From contig NW_026267104.1 in the NCBI RefSeq assembly GCF_014633365.1, positions 186,001 through 250,000 of the forward strand: DNA of 64,000 nucleotides, written 5' to 3'. Origin of the DNA: Diospyros lotus. Taxonomy: Eukaryota; Streptophyta; Magnoliopsida; Ericales; Ebenaceae. The translations under genes and the position numbers were made by a program. This document shows positions 23,801 through 36,522 of the stretch, in pieces (positions within the stretch are counted from its first letter, which is position 1; each line of letters begins with the position of its first letter). The notes beneath the pieces were generated by a model. The model was not told where the DNA came from. It did not search any database and saw only the letters and a list, made by a program, of their open reading frames with translations.

Positions 23801-23822
23801 CTTACCCCCCAACTTAAATTGC
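23801..23822 (-). other. Third PPT-like tract, between pol and cargo genes
   Basis: Plus-strand CCTTACCCCCCAACTTAAAT matches the tract at 21523 and the core of the PPT at 20029. Athila/Tat elements are known to have PPT-like tracts downstream of pol. Here it bounds the cargo genes on their 5' side. Confidence 0.55.
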
Positions 23823-24129
23823 GCATTGTCCTCAATCGGCAATAAAAGGATAGAAGATAGGCATACCTGACGGTCTTCAATACATGAACTCGTATGGAAA
23901 AATTTTTATTTAGACTGCATACAGAGAAACACTATTTGAATCAAAGTTAATTAAGTAATGCAGAAAATGAACAACTTATATATATACTTCTTTATTATTA
24001 TTATTATTATTATTATTTTTTTTATTTTTTTTTTATTTTTTTTTTTTTTTCAGATCTATAAACATCCATTTAACCTAAATGGAAAGGTGGTCTTTTAACG
24101 TCAGATTCCCAGACGACATGAAACTTCCC

Positions 24130-27100
24130 TTATTCATCAGATGATGGTGGATCATCCAAATCCACAACTCCTTCATTCTCCTCAACACTACCCTGGTATG
24201 GTTTCAACCTATGACCATTGACTGTTAGAAGCTGTCCTGACTCCGGATTTTCTATCTCAAATGACCCATATCCTGAGATGAACTTGATTACAAAAGGGCC
24301 GACCCATCGAGACTTCAATTTTCCTGGGAATAGATGCAATCGAGAATCGTACAAGAGTACCTGTTGCCCTACCTGAAAGCTTTTTCGAATGATGTGCCGA
24401 TCATGTAACTCTTTCATGCGAACCTTGGCCAATCGTGCATTTTCAAATGCTTCATTCCGAATTTCCTCAAGTTCATTCAATTGGAGCTTCCTGGATAAGC
24501 CTGCTTCAGTTAGACTCTTGTTGATCTTATGAATTGCCCAATATGCTTTATGCTCAATTTCCACCGGCAGATGACAAGATTTACCGTATACTAGCCTATA
24601 GGGAGACATTCCCAAAATTGTTTTGTAAGCTGTCCTGTATGCCCAAAGAGCGTCTACTAGTCTTAAGGACCAATCCTTACGATTAGCAGCAACAGTCTTT
24701 TCCAATATGCGCTTAATCTCCCTATTGGCTAGCTCGGCTTGACCATTGGTTTGGGGATGGTATGGTGTTGCAACCTTATGCAGTACACCATATTTCTTCA
24801 TTAATCCTGCCACAACTTTATTACAAAAATGGGAACCCCCATCACTGATGATTGCTCGTGGCATCCCAAATCGACTGAATATGTTTTCTTTCAAAAATTT
24901 CACGACAGTCCTATGGTCATTTGTTCTGGCCGGGATTGCTTCTACCCATTTGGACACATAGTCAACAGCAAGTAAGATATATTCATGACCAAATGAATTG
25001 ACAAATGGGCCCATAAAATCCATACCCCAACAGTCAAAAACTTCTAACACTTGGATCGGATGTAATGGCATCATGTTTCTCCTTGACAGACTTCCTAACC
25101 TTTGACATCGATCACAATTTGAACAGAACTTGTACACATCCTTGAACAATGTCGGCCAATAAAATCCACTCTGAAAAATTTTTGCAACTGTTTTCTTGAC
25201 AGAAAAATGGCCTCCACATGCAAGAGTATGACAGAAATTGATGACACTTTGTTGCTCATGATCGGGTATGCATCTACGGATGATTTGATCAGGACAATAC
25301 TTGAAGAGGTAGGGCTCATCCCAAAAGAAGGTTCTGACTTTTCTGAAAAATTTATGCCTATCTTGCTTACTCCAATGGTCTGGGATCAGACCAGTTGCCA
25401 GGTAGTTCGCAATGTCAGCATACCAAGGGACAACAGATGATGCACGAATAACATTCACTTCAAACAGTTGCTCATCAGGGAAATTGTCATGAATTGGTTC
25501 ATCAAATTGTGTGAGATCTTGACTTGGAATCCTTGACAAATGGTCAGCCACCACATTTTCTACTCCCTTCTTGTCTCTGATTTCAATGTTGAACTCTTGC
25601 AGGAGTAAGATCCATCGGAGCAGACGGGGTTTTGCATCTTGCTTTGTGAACAAATACTTCAGAGCAGCGTGATCAGTAAAAATGATCACTAGTGACCCTA
25701 CGAGGTAAGATCGGAACTTGTCCAGGGCAAAGACAACTGCTAGTAACTCTTTCTCTGTAGTGGTGTAATTCTTTTGTGCCTCATTAAGAGTTTTGCTAGC
25801 ATAGTATATCACATGAGGTTTCTTATCCTTCCTCTGCCCTAACACAGCTCCTACCGCGTAATCACTAGCATCGCACATAAGTTCAAACGGGAGGGACCAA
25901 TCAGGGGACTGAATGATAGGTGCTGAAATGAGTGCATCTTTCAATTTATCAAAAGCATTTTGACAGGCAGGACTCCATTCAAACGGAACATCTTGAGACA
26001 ACAAATGGCACAAGGGTCTTGTTATGGTGCTAAAGGAAGCAATGAATCTCCTATAAAACCCTGCATGTCCCAAAAAACTTCTGATGTCTTTCTTCACATT
26101 CCTAGGGATGGGGAGTTTTTGAATTGTTTCAATTTTTGATCTGTCTACCTCCATCCCCCTAGATGAAACGATGTGCCCCAAGACTATGCCCTGTTTCACC
26201 ATGAAGTGACATTTTTCCCAATTGAGTATCAGATTTGTTTCCTCACATCTTGCTAAAACCTTTTTCAAATTCTCCAAACAGGCCTCAAAGTTACTTCCAT
26301 AAACAGAAAAGTCATCCATAAATACTTCAACAATCTGCTCAACCATTTCACTGAAAATGCTCATCATACACCTTTGAAAGGTGGCTGGAGCATTGCATAA
26401 CCCAAATGGCATGCGCCTGTATGCAAATGTCCCAAATGGACATGTGAAAGTTGTCTTCTCTTGATCTTCTAGTGCAATTTCTATCTGATTATACCCTGAG
26501 TACCCATCTAAGAAACAATAGTAGGCTTGGCCTGCTATTCTCTCCAGAACTTGATCCAAGAAAGGCAAAGGAAAATGATCTTTCCTTGTCACAGAATTGA
26601 GCTTTCTATAATCAATGCACATACGCCATCCTGTCTGGATGCGTGTGGGAATCAGTTCATTGTTCTCATTTTTTACAACAGTGACTCCAGACTTTTTGGG
26701 TACTACTTGTGTTGGACTTACCCACTTAGAATCAGAGATTGGGTAAATTATTCCAGCATCCAATAGCTTCAGCACTTCTTTTCTGACAACTTCTTTCATG
26801 TTGGGATTTAATCTCCTTTGCATTTGCCTAACTGGTTTTGCTCCTTCTTCCAAGAATATCTTATGAGTACAGATCAAAGGGCTAATACCTTGCAAATCTG
26901 AAATGGTCCATCCTAATGACTTCCTGTGTGCTTTTAGAACTTTTATCAGTTGTTGCTCTTGCTGAGGTGTCAAACTTGAAGAGATCACTACTGGGAATGC
27001 TTCCCCTTCTCCTAGAAAGACATACTTCAAATCACTGGGCAATGGCTTTCTCTCAGGCGTGGACTGATGGCTATCAGGAGCCATGAGCTTACTGTCCAAG

Positions 27101-27267
27101 TTCCTTAATGGCTCTAAACCAGGCATCCATGTAGGCTTCTCACTTTCTTTGCTTATGACTTCCATTTCTTTTATTTCTTCAAAATCTTGACTTCCTTCTT
27201 TGGGTCTTCTCATGAACTCTTCAAAATAGTCATTGGTCAGTGTTTGGATCAAGTCTACCTCCTCCAC
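24130..27267 (-). CDS. pol: Athila pol polyprotein: reverse transcriptase, RNase H, integrase (no gag or protease)
   Basis: Open for 1045 codons from a GTG; an in-frame TAA lies just upstream and the first ATG is codon 19 (27211-27213). Domains in order: linker 1-140; reverse transcriptase ~150-410 with [12 protein letters not shown] and the catalytic FMDD at 316-319; RNase H ~455-580 with Asp466, Glu506, Asp532 and Asp575 as likely acidic residues; integrase zinc finger with His680, His687, Cys715 and Cys718; integrase core Asp750, Asp809, Glu845 (D-D-35-E spacing intact); and a GPF-type C-terminus without a chromodomain. All expected catalytic residues are present, so RT and integrase could be functional. 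The frame starts only ~100 bp from the PBS, so gag and protease have been lost. The product would depend on a partner element for particles and processing. Confidence 0.95.
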   Translation of the reverse strand: MEEVDLIQTLTNDYFEEFMRRPKEGSQDFEEIKEMEVISKESEKPTWMPGLEPLRNLDSKLMAPDSHQSTPERKPLPSDLKYVFLGEGEAFPVVISSSLTPQQEQQLIKVLKAHRKSLGWTISDLQGISPLICTHKIFLEEGAKPVRQMQRRLNPNMKEVVRKEVLKLLDAGIIYPISDSKWVSPTQVVPKKSGVTVVKNENNELIPTRIQTGWRMCIDYRKLNSVTRKDHFPLPFLDQVLERIAGQAYYCFLDGYSGYNQIEIALEDQEKTTFTCPFGTFAYRRMPFGLCNAPATFQRCMMSIFSEMVEQIVEVFMDDFSVYGSNFEACLENLKKVLARCEETNLILNWEKCHFMVKQGIVLGHIVSSRGMEVDRSKIETIQKLPIPRNVKKDIRSFLGHAGFYRRFIASFSTITRPLCHLLSQDVPFEWSPACQNAFDKLKDALISAPIIQSPDWSLPFELMCDASDYAVGAVLGQRKDKKPHVIYYASKTLNEAQKNYTTTEKELLAVVFALDKFRSYLVGSLVIIFTDHAALKYLFTKQDAKPRLLRWILLLQEFNIEIRDKKGVENVVADHLSRIPSQDLTQFDEPIHDNFPDEQLFEVNVIRASSVVPWYADIANYLATGLIPDHWSKQDRHKFFRKVRTFFWDEPYLFKYCPDQIIRRCIPDHEQQSVINFCHTLACGGHFSVKKTVAKIFQSGFYWPTLFKDVYKFCSNCDRCQRLGSLSRRNMMPLHPIQVLEVFDCWGMDFMGPFVNSFGHEYILLAVDYVSKWVEAIPARTNDHRTVVKFLKENIFSRFGMPRAIISDGGSHFCNKVVAGLMKKYGVLHKVATPYHPQTNGQAELANREIKRILEKTVAANRKDWSLRLVDALWAYRTAYKTILGMSPYRLVYGKSCHLPVEIEHKAYWAIHKINKSLTEAGLSRKLQLNELEEIRNEAFENARLAKVRMKELHDRHIIRKSFQVGQQVLLYDSRLHLFPGKLKSRWVGPFVIKFISGYGSFEIENPESGQLLTVNGHRLKPYQGSVEENEGVVDLDDPPSSDE

Positions 27268-27361
27268 TTCACTCTCAGTGTCCTGATGTTTGGCTACCCG
27301 AATTTATCAGGAGATGCTTCTTCTTTCTCTTTTTTTTTTCTTTTTGTTTTTGCCTCAATCT
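27268..27361 (-). other. Shortened Athila leader between PBS and pol
   Basis: Only ~94 bp, A-rich in sense, separate the PBS from the pol frame. A normal Athila element has several kilobases of leader, gag and protease here. The same short leader is in the left unit (17809-17902), so the deletion predates the tandem arrangement. Confidence 0.75.
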
Positions 27362-27383
27362 CCCCGGCAACGGCGCCAAAATT

Positions 27384-29488
27384 TGACTGCACTCTCACCC
27401 TGCATTTAAAACACAAAACAAAACACAATAAAAATTTTATATTTTTTTTTATTTATTTAGGCGAGAGGTTTATACTCGTCAGTGTACGAGTGCAGTTGTA
27501 GTCCAAATTTAAATTTATACTTTCTGGATAAGTCCAGGTCGTCCACTGAGAGATTTATTTATGGCAAAAGAAAAAGAATGTCACACACACACACACGCAT
27601 TTAGAGGATGGATAACATGATTTTTTATGATTTTTTTTAGATAACAAATACTAGAAAATAAAACAAGACAGAAGTTGAAATAAATACTGAACGTGAGAAT
27701 ATGAAATTGGATAGTACTTGAGTTAAGACAATTTCAGTGCCAACCCGTTGATTCCCAAATTTAAGCATAAAAGATTAGCAACATTAATTTAATTTCAGAT
27801 ATGAGGGTTTGTTATTAAATGCAATTAAAGATAATGATAGCTCTAGTTTCAGCAATCCCCATACATGATATGCGGGATTCTAAGTTAAGAAACTACCATA
27901 AATTCAATTACAATTAATACACAAAACAACTAAATTAATCATCCGGGTTTGGGTATGATAGCGTTTCCAGTTCTAGTAACTCTCATGCATGACATGAAAG
28001 CTCTAAGTTAGGCTTACGCTCCAATCCAAACCTAGTGATTTTTCAATAATCAAAACACACTCATATTGAAGTTTAAACTAATGTTACTCATTTAAAGCGT
28101 AACTTTATTTGGGAATCATTAGCGTTGGACACTGTCCTTGCCTTAACCCAAGATTAGATTTAGCTACTCATCTCCATTAAATTAATTGACAGGAATTTAA
28201 ATGACATAATTTAAATAACAGAATTTAAATGACAGAATTTAAATGACAGGAATTAAAATAGAAGAAACTAACCGGCCATTTAGGCGGTAGATAATTAAAA
28301 TACAAGAATTAAAATTGCAAGAATTTAAAGGCATAAACTAACCGTCCATTTAGGCGGTGAACAATTAAAATACAAGAATAAAAATTACAGAAATTTAAAG
28401 GCATAAACTAACCGTCCATTTAGGCGGTGAATAATAAAGTAATAATAAATGACATAAGAATTTAAAAGAAGAAAGAAATGAAGGTAGTAAGATCACAAGA
28501 GAAAATACTAAAGAAAATGAGAGAGAACAAAAGCAATTCTCAAAGAGAGAATTCTAAGGAAATAACTAAACTTTGATTCAAGAATAATAATCACACTTAC
28601 AAATGCAATCAAGTGAGCTATTTATAGGCCACAAGATGCAATACAAACCACACAATTTCAATTATTCAATTAGACATAATTATATCTAATGGGCACTCAC
28701 ACACTTAAAGTTAAATGGATTTTAGCTATAATACACACCTAATATTAAATGGATTTTAGCTAAAATACATACCTAATAAAGCACTCATAAAGTTAAATGG
28801 ATTTTAGCTATAATATCCACCTAATAGTTAAATGGATTTTAGCTAAAAAACATACCTAATAAAGCTCTCACATAAAAAATAAAAATAGATTTCTATAAAT
28901 TGGTTTTTTAATCTTTATTAGGATTAAAAATAATCCTTGGGCCTTCTCCAAATAATATCTTCCATGGGTTGCTCAAATTGGGCCTTAATTCTTCATGGGC
29001 TTGAATTCTTCATGGATTTGAATTTTTCATGGGCTTGATTTCTTCATGGATTTGATGTCTTCATGGACTTTAAATCTTCATGGGCTTGATTTCTTCATGG
29101 GTTTGATTTCTTCATGGATTTGATGTCTTCATGGACTTTAAATCTTCATGGGCTTGAATTCTTCATGCCTAAAAAAAAAATAATTTAATGTTATTAATAA
29201 ATTATATATTATATATATGTATTACACATGGCACACATATATATATATTAGATTATATTATATATATATATTACATGCATGCATATAATGATGTATATGT
29301 ATTATATATAATTTTATATATTATTATTATTATTATTAAATTTTACTTTAAAATTTCATTTCATTCATTTTTCAATTTAAACTTGCATATAACCATAAAA
29401 TATATATTAATATCTAATTTAAACCATTTTTAAGATCAAAAGAAGGGTATAATTATAACAAAATTTTTACAAAATTAACCACTAATCA
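27384..29488 (-). mobile_element. Athila LTR (right copy, 5' LTR of the full unit)
   Basis: Same edges and internal repeats as 17925-20028 and almost identical in sequence; one extra C near 29090 is the clearest difference. The PBS follows at 27362-27378. On its other side it does not meet target DNA. The PPT and ~150 bp of internal sequence of a further, truncated unit follow (29489-29653), then satellite. Confidence 0.88.
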
Positions 29489-29653
29489 TACCCCCCAACT
29501 TAAACATTGCTAGTCCCTTAGCAATCAGACTATACACATGCCAAGTTTTAATAACTGTATGAATGTAAAAATTTCAAATTTGAAATCGAAATGCATAAAA
29601 TTGAATAAATAATTTAGCATTCTAAATCAGATTTTTGGTTAAAGATCATACAA

Positions 29654-32600
29654 AGTTGACTCTTTCTTGTTTCAATTGTTCTACTATGGACCCATGACAA
29701 AAACTCAAGTTTTCAAAACTTCCCGAAATCAAAATTTGCACTTTCTTTAGTGTATTTAGTGTATCAAAATATCGTCTTTCACATAGATTCGGAATCGTTA
29801 AAAACAAATGAGTCAATTTTGAGAAAACTTTGATTGAACAAAGTTGACTCTTTCTTGTTTCAATTGTTCTACTATGGACCCATGACAAAAACTCAAGTTT
29901 TCAAAACTTCCCGAAATCAAAATTTGCACTTTCTTTAGTGTATTTAGTGTATCAAAATATCGTCTGTCACATACAATCGGAATCGTTAAAAACAAGTGAG
30001 TCAATTTTGAGGTAACATTGATTGAACAAAGTTGACTCTTTCTTGTTTCAATTGTTCTACTATGGAACCATGACTAAAACTCAAGTTTTCAAAACTTCCT
30101 GAAATCCAAATTTGAACTTTCTTTAGTGTATTTAGCGTATCAAAATATCGTCTTTCACAATTATTAGGAATCGTCAAAAGCAAATAAGTCAATTTTGAGA
30201 TATCGTTGATTGAACAAACTTGAATCTTTCTTGTTTCAAGTGTTCTACTATGGACCCTTGGCTAAAACACATGTTTTCAAAACTTCCCAAAAATCGAATT
30301 TGAACTTTCTTTAGTGTATTTAGTGTATCAAAATATCGTCTTTCACATAGATTCGGAATCGTTAAAATCAAATGAGTCAATTTTGAGATAACTTTGATTG
30401 AACAAAGTGGACTCTTTCTTGTTTCAATTGTTCTACTATGGACCCATGACTAAAACTCATGTTTTCAAAACTTCTCTTAATCCAAATTTGAACTTTCTTT
30501 TGTGTATTTAGTGTATCAAAATGTCGTCTTTAACAATTATTAGGAATCGTCAAAAGCAAATAAGTCAATTTTGAGATATCGTTGATTGAACAAACTTGAC
30601 TCTTTCTTGTTTCAAGTGTTCTACTATGGACCCATGGCTAAAACACATGTTTTCAAAACTTCCCAAAAATCGAATTTGAACTTTCTTTAGTGTATTTAGT
30701 TTATCAAAATATCGTCTTTCACACAGATTCGGAATCGTCAAAAACAAATGAGACAATTTTGAGATATCGTTGATTGAATAAAGTTGAGTCTTTCTTGTTT
30801 CAAGTGTTCTACTATGGACCCATGGCTAAAAGTCATGTTTTCAAAACTTCCCAAAAACCAAATTTGAACTTTCTTTAGTGTATTTAGTGTATCAAGATAT
30901 CGTCTTTCACATAGATTCGGAATCGTTAAAATCAACTGAGTCAATTTTGAGATAACTTTGATTGAACAAAGTTGACTCTTTCTTGTTTCAATTGTTCTAC
31001 TATGGACCCATGACTAAAACTCATGTTTTCAAAACTTTTCGAAATCCAAATTTGAACTTTCTTTTGTGTATTTAGTGTATCAAAATGTCGTCTTTCACAA
31101 TTATTAGGAATCGTCAAAAGCAAATAAGTCAATTTTGAGATATCGTTGATTGAACAAACTTGACTCTTTCTTGTTTCAAGTGTTCTACTATGGACCCATG
31201 GCTAAAACACATGTTTTCAAAACTTCCCAAAAATCGAATTTGAACTTTCTTTAGTGTATTTAGTTTATCAAAATAACGTCTTTCACATAGATTCGGAATC
31301 GTCAAAAACAAATGAGACAATTTTGAGATATCGTTGATTGAATAAAGTTGAGTCTTTCTTGTTTCAAGTGTTCTACTATGGACCCATGGCTAAAAGTCAT
31401 GTTTTCAAAACTTCCCAAAAACCAAATTTGAACTTTCTTTAGTGTATTTAGGGTATCAAAATATCGTCTTTCACATAGGTTCGGAATCGTTAAAAACAAA
31501 TGAGTCAATTTTGAGATAACTTTGATTGTACAAAGTTGACTCTTTCTTGTTTCAATTGTTCTACTATGGACCCATGACTAAAACTCAAGTTTTAAAAACT
31601 TCCCGAAATCCAAATTTGAACTTTCTTTTATGTATTTAGCGTATCCAAATGTCGTCTTTCACAATTATTAGGAATCGTCAAAAGCAAATAAGTTAATTTT
31701 GAGATATCGTTGATTGAACAAACTTGACTCTTTCTTGTTTCAAGTGTTCTAGTATGGACCCATGCCTGAAACTCAAGTTTTCAAAACTTTCCGAAATCCA
31801 AATTTGAACATTCTTTAGTGTATTTAGCGTATCAAAATGTCGTCTTCCACAATTATTAGGAATTCTCTAAAGCAAATACGTCAATTTTGAGATATCGTTG
31901 ATTGAACAAAGTTGACTCTTTCTTGTTTCAAGTGTTCTACTATGGACCCATGGCTAAAAGTAATGTTTTCAAAACTTCCAAAAAATAGAATTTGAGATTT
32001 CTTTAGTGTATTTAGTTTATCAAATATCGTCTTTCACATAGATTCGGAATCCTTAAAAACAAATGAGTCAATTTTGAGATAACTTTGATTGAACAAAGTT
32101 GACTCTTTCTTGTTTCAATTGTTCTACTTTGGACCCATGACTAAAACTCATGTTTCCAAAACTTCCCGAAATCCAAATTTGAACTGCCTTTAGTGGATTT
32201 ATCGTATCAAAATGTCATCTTTCCCAGTTATTAGTAATCGTCAAAAGCAAATAACTTAATTTTGAGATATCGTTGATTGAACAAAGTTGACTCTTTCTTG
32301 TTTCAATTGTTCTACTATGGACCCATTACTAAAACTCAAGTTTTCAAAACTTCCCGAAATCCAAATTTGAACTTTCGTTAGTATATTTAGCGTATCAAAA
32401 TGTCGTCTTTCACAATTATTAGGAATCGTGAAAAGCAAATAAGTCAATTTTGAGATATCGTTGATTGAACAAACTTGAATCTTTCTTGTTTCAAGTGTTC
32501 TACTATGGACCCATGGCTAAAACACATGTTTTCAAAACTTCCCAAAAATCGAAATTGAACTTTCTTTAGTGTATTTAGTGTATCAAAATATCGTCTTTCA

Positions 32601-35600
32601 CATAGATTCGGAATCGTTAAAAACAAATGAATCAATTTTGAGATAACTTTGATTGAACAAAGTTGACTCTTTCTTGTTTCAATTGTTCTACTATGGACCC
32701 ATTGCTAAAACTCAAGTTTTCAAAACTTCTCGAAATCCAAATTTGAACTTTCTTTAGTGTATTTAGTGTATCAAAATATCGTCTTTCACATACATTCGGA
32801 ATCAATAAAAACAAATGAGTCAATTTTGAGATAACTTTGATTGAACAAAGTTGACTCTTTCCTGTTTCAATTGTTCTACTATGGACCCATGACTAAAACT
32901 CAAGTTTTGAAAACTTCCCGAAATCCAAATTTGAACTTTCTTTAGTGTATTTAGCGTATCAAAATGTCGTCTTTCACAATTATTAGGAATCGTGAAAAGC
33001 AAATAAGTCAATTTTGAGATATCGTTGATTGAACAAACTTGGATCTTTCTTGTTTCAAGTGTTCTACTATGGACCTATGGCTAAAACACATGTTTTCAAA
33101 GTTCCGAAAAATCGAATTTGAACTTTCTTTAGTGTATTTAGTGTATCAAAATATCGTCTTTCACATAGAATCGGTCAAAACTTCCGAAAAACCAAATTTG
33201 AACTTTCTTTAGTGTATTTAGGGTATCAAAATATCGTCTTTCACATAGGTTCGGAATCGTTAAAATCAAATGAGTCAATTTTGAGATAACTTTGATTGAA
33301 CAAAGTTGACTTTTTCTTGTTTCAATTGTACTACTATGGACCCATGACTAAAACTCAAGTTTTCAAAACTTCCCGAAATCAAAATTTGAACTTTCTTTAG
33401 TGTATTTAGTGTATCAAAATGTCGTCTTTCACAATTATTAGGAATCGTCAAAAGCAAATAAGTCAATTTTGAGATATCGTTGATTGAACAAACTTGACTC
33501 TTTCTTGTTTCAAGTGTTCTACTATGGACCCTTGGCTAAAACACATGTTTTCAAAACTTCCCAAAAATTGAATTTGAACTTTCTTTAGTGTATTTAGTGT
33601 ATCAAAATATCGTCTTTCACATTGATTCGGAATCGTCAAAAACAGATGAGTCAATTTTGAGATATCGTTGATTGAATAAAGTTGAGTCTTTCTTGTTTCA
33701 AGTGTTCTACTATGGACCCATGGCTAAAAGTCATGTTTTCAAAACTTCCCAAAAACCAAATTCGAACTTTCTTTAGTGTATTTAGGGTATCAAAATATCG
33801 TCTTTCACATAGATTCGGAATCGTTAAAATCAAATGAGTCAATTTTGAGATAACTTTGATTGAACAAAGTTGACTATTTCTTGTTTCAATTGTTCTACTA
33901 TGGACCCATGACTAAAACTCATGTTTTCAAAACTTCCCGAAATCCAAATTTGAACTTTCTTTTGTGTATTTCGTGTATCAAAATATCGTGTTTCACATAG
34001 ATTCGGAATCGTCAAAAACAAATGAGACGATTTTGAGATATCGTTGATTTAATAAAGTTGAGTCTTTCTTGTTTCAAGTGTTCTACTATGGACCCATGGC
34101 TAAAAGTCATGTTTTCGAAACTTCCCAAAAACTGAATTTGGACTTTTTTTAGTGTATTTAGTGTATCAAAATATCGTCTTTCACATAGATTCGGAATTGT
34201 TAAAAACAAATGAGTCAATTTTGAGATAACTTTGATTGAACAAAGTTTACTCTTTCTTGTTTCAATTGTTCTACTATGGACCCATGACTAAAACTCAAGT
34301 TTTCAAAACATCCCGAAATCCAAATTTGAACTTCCTTTTATGTATTTAGCGTATCCAAATGTCGTCTTTCACAATTATTAGGAATCGTCAAAAGAAAATA
34401 AGTCAATTTTGAGATATCGTTGATTGAACAAACTTTACTCTTTCTTGTTTGAATTGTTCTACTATGGACCCATGACTAAAACTCAAGTTTTCAAAACTTC
34501 CCGAAAACCAAATTTGAACTTTCTTTAGTGTATTTAGCGTATCAGAATGTCGTCTTCCACAATTATTAGGAATTGTCTAAAGCAAATACGTCAATTTTGA
34601 GATATCGTTGATTGAACAAAGTTGACTCTTTCTTGTTTCAAGTGTTCTACTATGGACCCATGGCTAAAACACATGTTTTCAAAACTTCCAAAAAATCGAA
34701 TTTGAACTTTCTTTAGTGTATTTAGTGTAACAAAATATCGTCTTTAAAATTGATTCGGAATCTTAAAAAACAAATGAGTTAATTTTGAGATATCGATGAT
34801 TGAATAAAGTTGAGACGTTCTTGTTTCAAGTGTTCTACTACGGACCCATGGCTAAAAGACATGTTTTCGAAACTTCCCAAAAATCCAATTTGAACTTTCT
34901 TTAGTGTATTTAGTGTATCAAAATATCGTCTTTCACATAGATTTGGAATCGTTAAAATCAAATGAGTAAATTTTGAGATAAGTTTGATTGAACAAAGTTG
35001 ACTTTTTCTTGTTTCAATTGTTCTGCTATGGACCCTTGACTAAAACTCAAGTTTTCAAAACTTCCCGAAATCCAAATTTGAACTTTCTTTAGTGTATTTA
35101 GGGTATCAAAATATTGTCTTTCACATAGATTCGGAATCGTCAAAACCAAATGAGACAATTTTGAGATATCGTTGATTGAATAAAGTTGAGTCTTTCTTGT
35201 TTCAAGTGTTCTACTATGGACCCATGGCTAAAAGTCATCTTTTCGAAACTTCGCAAAAACTGAATTTGAACTTTCTTTACTGTAATTAGTGTATCAAAAT
35301 ATCGTCTTTCACATACATTCGGAATCGTTAAAAACAAATGCGTCAATTTTGACCAAACTTTGATTGAACAAAGTTGACTCTTTGTTGTTTCAATTGTTCT
35401 ACTATGGACCCATGGCGAAAACTCAAGTTTTCAAAACTTCCCGAAAGCCAAATTTGAACTTTCTTTAGTGTATTTAGCATATAAAAATGTCGTCTTTCAC
35501 AATTACGAGGAATCTTCAAAAGCAAATAAGTCAATTTTGAGATATCGTTGATTGAACAAACTTGACTCTTTCTTGTTTCAAGTGTTCTACTATGGACCCT

Positions 35601-36522
35601 TGGCTAAAACACATGTTTTCAAAACTTCCCAAAAATCGAATTTGAACTTTCTTTAGTGTATTTAGTGTATCAAAATATCGTCTATCACATTGATTCGGAA
35701 TCGTCAAAAACAGATGAGTCAATTTTGATTTATCGTTGATTGAATAAAGTTGAGTCTTTCTTGTTTCAAGTGTTCTACTATGGACCCATGGCTAAAAGTC
35801 ATGTTTTCAAAACTTCCCAAAAACCAAATTTGAACTTTCTTTAGTGTATTTAGGGTATCAAAATATCGTCTTTCACATAGATTCGGAATCGTTAAAATCA
35901 AATGAGTCAATTTTGAGATAACTTTGATTGAACAAAGTTGACTCTTTCTTGTTTCAATTGTTCTACTATGGAACCATGACTAAAACTCATGTTTTCAAAA
36001 CTTCCCGAAATCCAAATTTGAACTTTCTTTTGTGTATTTCGTGTATCAAAATATCGTCTTTCACATAGATTCGGAATCGTCAAAAACAAATGAGACAATT
36101 TTGAGATATCGTTGATTTAATAAAGTTGAGTCTTTCTTGTTTCAAGTGTTCTACTATGGACCCATGGCTAAAAGTCATCTTTTCGAAACTTCGCAAAAAC
36201 CGAATTTGAACTTTCTTTACTGTATTTAGTGTATCAAAATATCATCTTTCACATAGATTCGGAATCATTAAAAACAAATGAGTCAATTTTGAGATAACTT
36301 TGATTGAACAAAGTTGACTCTTTCTTGTTTCAATTGTTCTACTATGGACCCATGACTAAAAGTGAAGTTTTCAAAACTTCCTGAAATCCAAATTTGAACT
36401 TTCTTTAGTGTATTTAGCGTATCAAAATGTCGTCTTTCACAATTATTAGGAATTGTGAAAAGCAAATAAGTCAATTTTGAGATATCGTTGATTGAACAAA
36501 CTTGAATCTTTCTTGTTTCAAG
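29654..36522. repeat. Satellite array block 3, ~188-bp monomer
   Basis: About 36 monomers of the same satellite resume in mid-monomer at CAAAGTTGACTC, directly after the truncated Athila unit. The three-monomer order of block 2 is seen again (30189/30565/30738 and 30941/31129/31302). A monomer shortened to ~79 bp occurs near 33165-33250. The array ends abruptly at about 36522 after CTTTCTTGTTTCAAG, where retrotransposon sequence starts. This is the right end of the array within the window. Confidence 0.96.
33165..33250. repeat. Shortened satellite monomer (~79 bp)
   Basis: CACATAGAATCGG is joined directly to TCAAAACTTCC, skipping about 109 bp of a monomer. The same unusual joint is found near 9190-9205 in block 1. 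Shared breakpoints show that the two arrays descend from one deleted monomer. Confidence 0.8.

Larger units (their letters stand above)
15955..29653 (-). mobile_element. Athila-type Ty3/gypsy retrotransposon, ~1.45 tandem units
   Basis: Sequence 15955-20193 is repeated at 25411-29653 with an offset of 9456-9460 bp and only a handful of differences, including a 3-bp indel in pol and a 1-bp indel in the LTR. Read in the sense (minus) direction, the order is: ~165 bp of the 3' internal end, LTR, PBS, pol, cargo region, PPT, LTR, PBS, partial pol. This is a circularly permuted head-to-tail series, not a normal LTR-internal-LTR insertion. The left edge shares AATGTC and the right edge shares ACAA with the satellite. 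I see no TSD and about a third of a monomer is missing. Family assignment rests on the PBS TGGCGCCGTTGCCGGGG (tRNA-Asp type of Athila/Tat), the FMDD reverse transcriptase and the ~2.1-kb LTRs. Athila elements are known to invade centromeric satellites. Confidence 0.9.
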
